Below are positions 1 to 5,110 of a stretch of DNA of 5,338 bases, piece by piece. Both the position numbers and the translations under genes were made by a program. The DNA comes from Clostridia bacterium (GTDB lineage Bacteria; Bacillota; Clostridia; Christensenellales; CAG-917), in contig JAFWBH010000176.1 in NCBI GenBank assembly GCA_017507205.1, positions 1 to 5,338 of the forward strand, in the 5' to 3' direction. Under the pieces are notes generated by a model that worked only from the letters and a program-made list of their open reading frames with translations, was not told where the DNA came from and did not search any database. Numbering within the stretch: the stretch's first letter is position 1; every line of letters starts with the position of its first letter.

Positions 1-901
1 CACTCATACCCTGCACTATGCCACCAGTGCTTTCAAGAAGCCTTTCATCTTTTACGAGGACAACCAGTCCTTTTTCCTTTGGAGTGCTTTGATCTATTAC
101 CTTTACAATCTCTACATCATAGAAATCTGGACTATCCCCTTTGATTGTTGTGTAAATTTGGGCTTTGCCCATTGTGGCATCCCCTTCATCTGCAATTTCA
201 ATCAATTTTCCTTGAGGATTGCCATAATATCGTCCATACAAGCCCACATCCGTGTTTTGAAGCACTTCGCCTGTCGGTCTTGACAATTTGTTCAATGAGG
301 CCAACAAACCACCTGCTTTGCCGTTTTGCCCCTTTACAACATCATTCACAGATGTATTGTATATTTTCCCTGAGTGCAATTCATTACATAACCCACTTTC
401 TCCATCAATTATATGATGTCCCAAGGCACCAAAGCTATTATTGAGTGTAACAAATGTCATTGTTCCTATTCCACTCACCTCTTCTTTCAATATCAATCCA
501 AGCTTTCGTTCACCTGTTCTGCATATCGCTGGAACAATAGACACAATGTCGACAACACCATTTCTATGTCTAACTGTCAAAAGTATTTCTTGCTCATTTT
601 TTGCAAGAAGCTCTTTAAGCTGAAATATACTTGTCAAACTCTCTCCGTTGAATTTTTTAATTACATCACCCTTTACAACCCCAACGTTATCCATTGGTCG
701 CACAGCACCATTTTCTGTTTGGACGTCAGTTATTTCAACAACAATCAGCCCCTCTGGGTCTGCACTTATTCCAATAGGATATCCACCCAAATAAACATAC
801 TCACCTTGAGCCAATGCAACATCATCGGTCACTGCAAAAGCAATCGCAAAGGTTGCTGTGACAGCAACCAACACAAATATGATAAATCTATTTTTTCTCA
901 T
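1..901 (-). CDS. spoIVB: SpoIVB, sporulation signalling serine protease (3' end missing)
   Basis: Peptidase family S55 protease. In the known pathway it is made in the forespore, exported to the intermembrane space, and triggers pro-SigK processing by SpoIVFB through cleavage of SpoIVFA. The visible 300 residues show a basic N-terminus and one hydrophobic segment (about 6-24), a PDZ-like region (about 40-120, starting near LGGYPIGI), the GIGTMTF block (144-150), and the S55 catalytic pieces: His162 in FGALGHHIID, Asp285 in VKDERLLE, and the block GGIVQGMS ending in Ser300. Ser300 is the last complete codon, so about 48 residues are expected beyond the window by comparison with the 426-residue B. 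subtilis protein as I remember it. The ATG at 901 is the only usual start after an in-frame TGA upstream, yet no Shine-Dalgarno sequence precedes it. A strong terminator separates it from the flavoprotein gene, so it probably has its own promoter. Identity is very secure. Confidence 0.95.
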   Translation of the reverse strand, partial: MRKNRFIIFVLVAVTATFAIAFAVTDDVALAQGEYVYLGGYPIGISADPEGLIVVEITDVQTENGAVRPMDNVGVVKGDVIKKFNGESLTSIFQLKELLAKNEQEILLTVRHRNGVVDIVSIVPAICRTGERKLGLILKEEVSGIGTMTFVTLNNSFGALGHHIIDGESGLCNELHSGKIYNTSVNDVVKGQNGKAGGLLASLNKLSRPTGEVLQNTDVGLYGRYYGNPQGKLIEIADEGDATMGKAQIYTTIKGDSPDFYDVEIVKVIDQSTPKEKGLVVLVKDERLLESTGGIVQGMS

Positions 902-935
902 AGATTTAGTATGCTTAGTGTTATCGTAATTATAA
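902..935 (-). promoter_or_regulatory. Possible forespore (sigma-G/F type) promoter of spoIVB
   Basis: On the minus strand CATACTA (907-913) matches the sigma-G -10 pattern CATnnTA. The pentamer TTATA (931-935), 17 bases upstream, resembles the G-ATA type -35 with one mismatch. The -10 ends only 5 bases before the spoIVB ATG, so a transcript from it would start at or near the A of the start codon. A competing sigma-A reading uses TATAAT a little upstream, but I find no good -35 for it. Forespore expression of spoIVB is known in B. subtilis; the use of this site is inference in very AT-rich DNA. Confidence 0.3.
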
Positions 936-953
936 AAACAATTTTTGGAAATT

Positions 954-977
954 AAAAAGCCTCACAAAGTGAGGCTT
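954..977 (-). terminator. Intrinsic terminator after the FAD oxidoreductase gene
   Basis: A perfect 9-bp inverted repeat (957-965 with 969-977, core AGCCTCAC/GTGAGGCT) closes a 3-base loop. Read on the minus strand it is followed by a T run that begins at the end of the stem, and it starts 21 bases after the flavoprotein stop codon. It should end that transcript before spoIVB. The reverse orientation lacks a clean T run, so it appears one-directional. Confidence 0.88.
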
Positions 978-998
978 GTATATTCGTAAAGCTTTGTT

Positions 999-2396
999 TT
1001 ATTTTTCTAGCTGTCTTGCCATAAGCACACCCATAATTGAAGCCATCATAAGACCTCTGGTCCAACCACTCGAATCGCCTAAGCAATGAAGTCCGTTGAT
1101 TGATGTGTTAAGATCTGCATCCATTTTGATACGGTTAGAATAGAACTTCAGCTCAGGTGAATACAAAAGTGTTTCATAGCCTGCAAAGCCTGGAACAACC
1201 TGATCAACTGCTTGAATAAATCCAAGAATGTTTGTAAGACTGCGATAAGGCATTGCTGCAGTGATATCACCTGCAACAGCATCCTTCAATGTGGGCTTGA
1301 CATTTGAAAAATCAAGCTCCTTGGGCCAAGTGCGCTTGCCTGCCAAAATATCACCATATCTTTGGACGAGAATTTTGCCAGCACCAAGCATATTTGTCAG
1401 CTCACCAATCTTGATTGCATATTCAATTGGTTGCTTAAACGGCTCTGTAAATGAATGCGAACAAAGGATTGGAAGATTTGTGTTTTGGCTCTTCAGCTCT
1501 TTATAGCTGTGGCCAGTTACCACTGCAAGCTCATTGTCATAATTTTCCTGTGACACAAATCCACCGGGATTTTGACAGAAAATGCGAACCTTGTTTTTGA
1601 AAGGTGCAGGATAGCCTATAAGCTTGCTTTCATAAAGCACCTCATTGACTTCTTCCATAATTTCGTTGCGCACCTCAACTCTAACACCGATATCAACAAC
1701 ACCGGGTGCATGGGCAATATTGTGCTCAGCACACATCTTTTCAAGCCATTCTGCACCACGTCTGCCTGTTGCAATTATGGTCTTATCGGCATACACTGCC
1801 TGCCTTGTGCCATCTATTGTTGCATACACACCACGGCAAACATCATTTTCAAGAATGATGTTGTCACATTCAGCGCCAAAATACATCTCAACACCATTGT
1901 TGAGAAGATATTGCTCGAGTCCATAGTAAATTTGTTGAGCCTTCTCAGTGCCCATATGACGAATGGGACAATCAACAAGCTTAAGTCCGGCTTTGATAGC
2001 TTTTTTGCGTATTTCCTTGACCTTTTCCTCGTTGCCTATGCCCTCAATATGCTCATCTGCACCAAATTCAAGATAAATCTTGTCTGTATAGTTGATAAGC
2101 TCTTGTGCAAAATCCTTGCCGATAAGCTCAGGCAATGCCCCTCCTACCTCTTGTGAAAGTGACAATTTGCCGTCAGAAAATGCACCAGCACCGGAAAAAC
2201 CTGTGGTAATATGACAATATGGTTTGCACTGCACGCAAGCGCCTGTCTTGTCCTTTGGACATCTTCTTTTTTCTACAGGTTGACCCTTTTCAAGTATGAC
2301 CACTTTCTTTTTGCTTCCCAAACGGACAAGCTCAATTGCAGTAAAAATACCCGAAGGACCTGCGCCAACAATACAAACATCATATTTTTCTTTCAT
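999..2396 (-). CDS. Uncharacterised FAD-dependent oxidoreductase (COG2509-like)
   Basis: A 465-residue soluble flavoprotein with no signal peptide or membrane segment. The N-terminal Rossmann fold shows the dinucleotide-binding motif GAGPSG (11-16) and an acidic residue ending the second strand (VVILEKG, Glu36). A cysteine cluster follows with spacing C-x7-C-x2-C-x3-C (Cys46, 54, 57, 61), then the block GFSGAGAFSDGKL (66-78). IIATGRRG lies mid-protein, and the C-terminal FAD motif GDSSGWTRG (440-448) precedes a helix rich in Met and Ala. This layout fits the widespread COG2509 'FAD-dependent dehydrogenase' family, whose substrate is unknown to me. The start is supported by an AGAGGT ribosome-binding site (2401-2406) just upstream of the ATG. 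It lies between sigK and spoIVB with its own likely sigma-A promoter and terminator, so it may be a vegetative gene lodged in a sporulation cluster. A role in sporulation is not shown by the sequence. Confidence 0.88.
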   Translation of the reverse strand: MKEKYDVCIVGAGPSGIFTAIELVRLGSKKKVVILEKGQPVEKRRCPKDKTGACVQCKPYCHITTGFSGAGAFSDGKLSLSQEVGGALPELIGKDFAQELINYTDKIYLEFGADEHIEGIGNEEKVKEIRKKAIKAGLKLVDCPIRHMGTEKAQQIYYGLEQYLLNNGVEMYFGAECDNIILENDVCRGVYATIDGTRQAVYADKTIIATGRRGAEWLEKMCAEHNIAHAPGVVDIGVRVEVRNEIMEEVNEVLYESKLIGYPAPFKNKVRIFCQNPGGFVSQENYDNELAVVTGHSYKELKSQNTNLPILCSHSFTEPFKQPIEYAIKIGELTNMLGAGKILVQRYGDILAGKRTWPKELDFSNVKPTLKDAVAGDITAAMPYRSLTNILGFIQAVDQVVPGFAGYETLLYSPELKFYSNRIKMDADLNTSINGLHCLGDSSGWTRGLMMASIMGVLMARQLEK

Positions 2397-2438
2397 AATT
2401 ACCTCTTTGGTGCTTTTTATCGCTTTGACACCTATGTG

Positions 2439-2467
2439 AAAGTATCACGAAAATATCGTTTTGTCAA
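2439..2467 (-). promoter_or_regulatory. Sigma-A-like promoter of the FAD oxidoreductase gene
   Basis: On the minus strand a perfect -35 TTGACA (2462-2467) stands 17 bases from TACTTT (2439-2444), a weak -10 directly preceded by TGA, which supplies an extended -10 (TGn). The predicted start leaves a leader of roughly 35 bases ending in the AGAGGT ribosome-binding site. No good terminator separates this gene from sigK upstream, so read-through from sigK could add sporulation-time expression. Confidence 0.55.
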
Positions 2468-2513
2468 GGCAAATTTTTATTTTTTGATTTTATCAAAATT
2501 CTCACGACAACTC

Positions 2514-3209
2514 TTATAACAGCTCTTCCTTTGAAACGTGGCTTCTGATTTTTTCAAGGGCCTTCTTTTCAATTCTGCTGATATAGCTTCTTGATATGTT
2601 AAACATGTGAGCAATTTCACGTTGTGTTAATGCAACATTCCCCTCTAAACCATAGCGATATTTGATTATTTCATATTCACGATTGTCCAAGCAATCCTTG
2701 GTTATATCACGCAACCTTTCCATCAGAATATCACGCTCGACCTCTTCAATGACATCCTTGTCATCGGCAATCATATCAATAACAGAAAGCTCATTGCCAT
2801 CCTTATCAACTCCAATTGGCTCATAGAGTGATACGTTGTTTTTGTGCTTCTTTGTGGCACGCAAGGTCATCAAAATCTCATTTTCTATGCATCTAGACGC
2901 ATAGGTAGCAAGACCTGTCCCTTTATTCTGTCTATATGTGGACACGGCTTTTATAAGACCTATTGAGCCTACAGATATAAGCTCATCATTGTCACCATAA
3001 TTTGCGTATTTCTTTGCAACATGAGCAACAAGCCTCAAATTGTGCTTGATGAGGATCTCTTTGGCCCCTTCATCACCAGCCTCTGCTTTGTCAAGATAGT
3101 ATTTTTCCTTTTCCTTTGTCAAAGGCATTGAAAACGAGCTTTTTTCAGCAACATATGAAGAAAAAATGAACAGATTTTTAAAAAATGCAAACAACGACTC
3201 AAGCGCCAT
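2514..3209 (-). CDS. sigK: RNA polymerase sigma factor SigK, pro-form
   Basis: Late mother-cell sporulation sigma factor of the sigma-70 family, 231 residues. A hydrophobic pro-sequence (1-18, ending FIFSS) precedes Tyr19-Val20, so the SpoIVFB cleavage point known in B. subtilis (Ser|Tyr-Val) would fall between Ser18 and Tyr19. Region 2 shows NLRLVAHVAKK (57-67), ELISVGSIGLIKAV (76-89) and LATYASRCIENEILM (100-114); the stretch around VSLYEPIGVDKDGNEL (126-141) is typical of SigK/SigE. The region 4 helix-turn-helix is TQREIAHMFNISRSYISRIEKKAL (195-218). I start at the ATG at 3209 because GAGGGAG stands 6 bases before it. A longer reading from a TTG at 3224 would begin inside that ribosome-binding site. 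The gene is uninterrupted by any skin-like element. SpoIVB, encoded nearby, is the upstream signal for this processing. SigE is the alternative assignment, but sigE itself lies beside sigG at the right edge. Confidence 0.93.
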   Translation of the reverse strand: MALESLFAFFKNLFIFSSYVAEKSSFSMPLTKEKEKYYLDKAEAGDEGAKEILIKHNLRLVAHVAKKYANYGDNDELISVGSIGLIKAVSTYRQNKGTGLATYASRCIENEILMTLRATKKHKNNVSLYEPIGVDKDGNELSVIDMIADDKDVIEEVERDILMERLRDITKDCLDNREYEIIKYRYGLEGNVALTQREIAHMFNISRSYISRIEKKALEKIRSHVSKEELL

Positions 3210-3232
3210 ACTTCTCTCCCTCAATGTTTTAC

Positions 3233-3262
3233 ACTATATGATTTGAGGCGCCATCTTTTGAC
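3233..3262 (-). promoter_or_regulatory. Likely sigma-E-type promoter of sigK
   Basis: On the minus strand CATATAGT (3233-3240) fits the sigma-E -10 pattern CATAnAnT in full. GTCAAAAG (3255-3262) lies 14 bases upstream and shares the first half of a GTCATATT-like -35. The predicted start is about 17-18 bases before the GAGGGAG ribosome-binding site region and leaves normal room for it. In B. subtilis sigK is transcribed by sigma-E RNA polymerase with SpoIIID; I see no clear SpoIIID site. The -35 match is only partial. Confidence 0.5.
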
Positions 3263-3334
3263 AAAATCTGCTAAAACTAATTAATTTTTCAAAAACTACA
3301 TTTATTAACTTACTCTCAATCGCAATTAGAATGC

Positions 3335-3362
3335 AAAAAAAAAGCCCGAATTATTCGGGCTT
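3335..3362 (-). terminator. Intrinsic terminator of nrdR, containing its stop codon
   Basis: A perfect 9-bp inverted repeat (3342-3350 with 3354-3362, AAGCCCGAA/TTCGGGCTT) encloses a 3-base loop. On the minus strand it runs directly into T residues copied from the A run at 3335-3343. The loop is exactly the TAA stop codon of nrdR, and the 5' arm encodes the last three residues, Lys-Pro-Glu. It should separate nrdR from sigK. Confidence 0.93.
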
Positions 3363-3854
3363 GTTGTTTTTCTTCTTTTTTTCAATTGAAGCAAGGGAGT
3401 CCTTCAGCTTGACCAGCTCCTCAATTTCATTGAGAAGAGTGTTGATATCCTTGAATTGACGGTGAACAGATGCATAGCGCACGTAGGCAACCTCATCGAC
3501 ATCCTTAAGCCCTTCCATCACAAGCTCACCAATGTATGTTGATGACACTTCTTGCTCAAGGCTGTTGAGGATTTTACGCTGAATGTCGGTGAGAAGCTTG
3601 TCAATTGCAGACATTGAAATTGGACGTTTTTCACAAGATTTCATAATGCCAAGCTTGACCTTGTTTATATCAAAGATTTGTCTGCTTCCATCCTTCTTAA
3701 CAACAAGTACTGGTGTGTTTTCAATTGTTTCATAGGTCGTAAATCTTTTTCCACAGCCAATACATTCTCTACGACGACGAATTGAAGTGCCATCCTCGTT
3801 TTGTCTGCTGTCAACAACCTTACTGTCTAAACATCCACAATAAATACATTTCAT
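3351..3854 (-). CDS. nrdR: Transcriptional repressor NrdR
   Basis: Zinc-binding, nucleotide-sensing repressor of ribonucleotide reductase genes, acting in the cytoplasm by binding NrdR boxes. The N-terminal zinc ribbon has Cys3-x2-Cys6 and Cys31-x2-Cys34, with the family signature DSRQNEDGTSIRRRREC (15-31) and CGKRFTTYE (34-42). An ATP-cone domain follows (about 49-139, beginning VLVVKKDGSRQIFD). At 167 residues it is a little longer than the usual 150 or so because of a Lys-rich tail (EKKKKNNKPE). The start is set by an AAGGTG ribosome-binding site (3862-3867) 7 bases before the ATG. It has its own sigma-A-like promoter and terminator, so it is likely monocistronic and vegetative. It is divergent from the PRC-barrel gene. 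NrdR next to sigG is an arrangement I associate with Clostridia. No ribonucleotide reductase gene is in the window. Confidence 0.97.
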   Translation of the reverse strand: MKCIYCGCLDSKVVDSRQNEDGTSIRRRRECIGCGKRFTTYETIENTPVLVVKKDGSRQIFDINKVKLGIMKSCEKRPISMSAIDKLLTDIQRKILNSLEQEVSSTYIGELVMEGLKDVDEVAYVRYASVHRQFKDINTLLNEIEELVKLKDSLASIEKKKKNNKPE

Positions 3855-3885
3855 AGCTCATCACCTTGTGTTATTATTCAAGCCA

Positions 3886-3914
3886 ATTATACAACATATT
3901 GATTGAAATGTAAA
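3886..3914 (-). promoter_or_regulatory. Sigma-A promoter of nrdR
   Basis: On the minus strand a perfect -10 TATAAT (3886-3891) is spaced 17 bases from TTTACA (3909-3914), which matches the -35 consensus at five of six bases. The predicted start gives a leader of about 25 bases that carries the AAGGTG ribosome-binding site. It is one of the two clearest vegetative promoters in the window. Confidence 0.75.
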
Positions 3915-3930
3915 GATTTATCGAAAAAAA

Positions 3931-3949
3931 ACAATATTTAGTATATTGT
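3931..3949. repeat. 19-bp inverted repeat in the nrdR/PRC-barrel divergent region
   Basis: Arms ACAATAT (3931-3937) and ATATTGT (3943-3949) are perfectly complementary around a 5-base spacer TTAGT. It lies 16 bases upstream of the nrdR -35, and its right arm overlaps the candidate -35 of the PRC-barrel gene. The arm sequence and spacing differ from the NrdR-box pattern, so autoregulation by NrdR is not supported. It could be an operator for an unknown factor, or chance in AT-rich DNA. Confidence 0.45.
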
Positions 3950-3970
3950 ATGCACCTCTTTGCATAGATT
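3941..3970 (+). promoter_or_regulatory. Possible sigma-E-type promoter of the PRC-barrel gene
   Basis: CATAGATT (3963-3970) fits the sigma-E -10 pattern CATAnAnT in full. GTATATT (3941-3947) matches the ATATT core of the -35, but the spacer of 15 is about one base longer than usual. The -10 ends 6 bases before the ATG, so the RNA would start at the initiation codon itself. Confidence 0.42.
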
Positions 3971-3976
3971 CATTCT

Positions 3977-4261
3977 ATGAACAACAAACAATATTCCTTT
4001 CAAGAGCTATCAGCAAAGCGTGTCATCAATATGGCAGATGGAAAAGAGCTTGGTCACATCTGTGATATGATTTTCACTGCTATAGGACGCATTATGGGAC
4101 TTGTCGTCCCAGGGAAAAAAAGCTTTTTTAAGTCATTCACAAACAATGACAACCTCTTTATTCCCTGGAACAATATTATCAAAATAGGCAGTGATGTCAT
4201 TTTGGTGGAGCTTATCGGTTGTGCAAACATATGCTCAACAGATGAAGATCCAGAAAGCTAA
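3977..4261 (+). CDS. YlmC/YmxH-family sporulation PRC-barrel protein
   Basis: A 94-residue protein made almost entirely of one PRC-barrel domain (about 9-80). Recognisable blocks are AKRVINMADGKELGHICDM (13-31), IGRIMGLVVPG (36-46), and the diagnostic FIPWNNIIKIGSDVILVEL (61-79), which closely resembles the IPW-NIVKIG-DVILV stretch of B. subtilis YlmC. The short acidic tail (STDEDPES) is not part of the fold. Members of this family occur in endospore formers, but the molecular role is unknown to me; other PRC-barrel proteins act in RNA processing or photosynthetic complexes, which does not help here. It is the only plus-strand gene: divergent from nrdR, and convergent with sigG, whose stop codon lies 2 bases from its own. 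No Shine-Dalgarno sequence precedes the ATG, and a sigma-E-like -10 lies 6 bases upstream. I cannot tell YlmC from YmxH orthology, so no symbol is given. Confidence 0.9.
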   Translation: MNNKQYSFQELSAKRVINMADGKELGHICDMIFTAIGRIMGLVVPGKKSFFKSFTNNDNLFIPWNNIIKIGSDVILVELIGCANICSTDEDPES

Positions 4262-4263
4262 AC

Positions 4264-5034
4264 TCAACAAAGACATTTTTTCAGCTTTTCTATGGCAGAT
4301 TTTTCGATTCTGCTGACCTGTGCCTGGCTTATGCCAGTAATTTCACTTATTTCAACTTGGGTTTTCCCTTCAAAATATCTTAAATTTAGCACCATACGTT
4401 CCCTGTCCTGCACACATCTCATCGCTTCACTCAAAGCGATGTTTTCCGTCCATCTATCAGGGTTTTCTTTGGGATCTGCCAATTGATCAAGTATCAATAG
4501 ACCATCGGGATCATCATCGCCAAAAACAGGATCATAAAATGAAACTGTATCACTCACTGCGTCAAGTGCACACGCAACGTCCTTTAATGGTATTCCGATT
4601 TCTTCAGCAATTTCCACAAGCTCTATCTCGGCATTTCGCTCACTAAGCAATTCCCTTGCCTTCAACGCCTTAAAAGCAGTATCTCTCATACTTCGTGGCA
4701 CCTTTATCCCACTTTTGTCACGAATAAATCTCTTGATTTCCCCCATAATCATAGGCACTGCATATGTTGAAAAGCATACGCCATAGCCATTGTCAAAGTT
4801 GTTGAGAGATTTTACCAAGCCGACCATTCCTGCCTGAAACAAGTCATCAGCATTTTCATGAGAGCTAGAAAATCGTCCTACAATAGATAAAACGAGCCTC
4901 ATATTTGCCCTCAAAAACATTTCTCTTGCATTTAAATCGCCTTCAGAAATTTGCTTTAAAAGGTCATTTGACTCTTGAATTGTTAGCTTTGGAAGTGAAG
5001 AAGTGTCAATTCCAGTAATAAAAACACGATTCAT
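4264..5034 (-). CDS. sigG: RNA polymerase sigma factor SigG, late forespore
   Basis: Forespore-specific sigma-70-family factor of 256 residues, close to the 260 of B. subtilis. The N-terminal GIDTSSLPKL (8-17) matches the GVDTSKLP signature. Region 2 contains NMRLVLSIVGRF (44-55), DDLFQAGMVGLVKSLNNFD (63-81) and FSTYAVPMIMGEIKRFIRD (88-106), and SMRDTAFKAL (115-124) follows. Region 3 is intact, and the region 4 helix-turn-helix is GKTQVEISEITGISQAQVSRIEKSAI (223-248). STYAVPMI-GEI and GISQAQVSR separate SigG/SigF from SigE/SigK, and the position behind sigE settles on SigG. The residue aligned with B. subtilis Asn45, which I recall as the determinant for the anti-sigma factor CsfB/Gin, is Arg42 here. 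The ATG at 5034 follows an AAGGAG ribosome-binding site by 5 bases, and that site is buried in a leader hairpin. The gene ends 2 bases from the convergent PRC-barrel gene, with no terminator visible. Confidence 0.95.
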   Translation of the reverse strand: MNRVFITGIDTSSLPKLTIQESNDLLKQISEGDLNAREMFLRANMRLVLSIVGRFSSSHENADDLFQAGMVGLVKSLNNFDNGYGVCFSTYAVPMIMGEIKRFIRDKSGIKVPRSMRDTAFKALKARELLSERNAEIELVEIAEEIGIPLKDVACALDAVSDTVSFYDPVFGDDDPDGLLILDQLADPKENPDRWTENIALSEAMRCVQDRERMVLNLRYFEGKTQVEISEITGISQAQVSRIEKSAIEKLKKCLC

Positions 5035-5075
5035 AAAAACTCCTTACACAGCGTCAATTTTGCTATGTAAGGAGT
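5035..5075 (-). promoter_or_regulatory. sigG leader hairpin that covers its ribosome-binding site, with terminator-like T run
   Basis: A perfect 10-bp inverted repeat pairs ACTCCTTACA (5075-5066 on the minus strand) with TGTAAGGAGT (5048-5039). After one mismatch, a further 3-bp pairing (5064-5062 with 5052-5050) extends the stem. The 3' arm contains the entire sigG Shine-Dalgarno sequence AAGGAG (5045-5040). Bases 5039-5035 read TTTTT on the minus strand, so the same structure resembles an intrinsic terminator ending right at the sigG ATG. RNA read through from sigE would carry both arms and hide the site, end here, or both. RNA started inside the loop would lack the 5' arm. Confidence 0.75.
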
Positions 5076-5085
5076 CAAACTATTA
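5055..5085 (-). promoter_or_regulatory. Possible sigma-F-type promoter of sigG inside the hairpin
   Basis: On the minus strand AGCAAAATTG (5064-5055) matches the sigma-F -10 pattern GGnnAnAnTR at every defined position but the first. The matching -35 region (TAATA, 5085-5081, with a 16-base spacer) is poor compared with GYWTA. The predicted start near 5048-5050 would give a leader of about 15 bases beginning at the 3' arm, leaving the ribosome-binding site free. In B. subtilis sigG is transcribed by sigma-F and then sigma-G. Confidence 0.4.
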
Positions 5086-5110
5086 TATAAATTGTGTAAA
5101 TTTAGAATAG

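Noticed and set aside
413..955. Open frame of 180 codons on the plus strand
   Set aside because: It lies opposite the clearly recognisable spoIVB gene, has no ribosome-binding site, and its translation is a Cys/Asn/His-rich mixture with no recognisable domain. It is a shadow of the real gene.
1572..2156. Open frame of 194 codons on the plus strand
   Set aside because: Antisense to the FAD oxidoreductase gene, whose motifs are unambiguous; no domain and no promoter or ribosome-binding site supports it.
2482..2498. AT-only inverted repeat (TTTTGAT/ATCAAAA) downstream of sigK as a terminator
   Set aside because: Seven weak base pairs, and on the minus strand it is followed by A residues, not T residues, so it does not look like a sigK terminator.
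3210..3224. TTG start giving a five-residue longer SigK
   Set aside because: These bases contain the GAGGGAG ribosome-binding site for the ATG at 3209, so they are leader, not coding sequence.
3931..3949. The palindrome as an NrdR box
   Set aside because: The NrdR box has ACACwAT-type arms about 2 bases apart, and usually two boxes occur together; here the arms differ, the spacer is 5 bases and there is a single copy.
4253..4291. Imperfect repeat AGAAAGCT/AGCTTTTCT across the convergent stop codons as a two-way terminator
   Set aside because: It needs a bulge and a loop of more than 20 bases, and neither strand shows a T run after it.
5082..5087. TATAAT upstream of sigG as a sigma-A promoter
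   Set aside because: TTTACA nearby is only 7 bases away, and the sequence at the correct distance does not resemble a -35.
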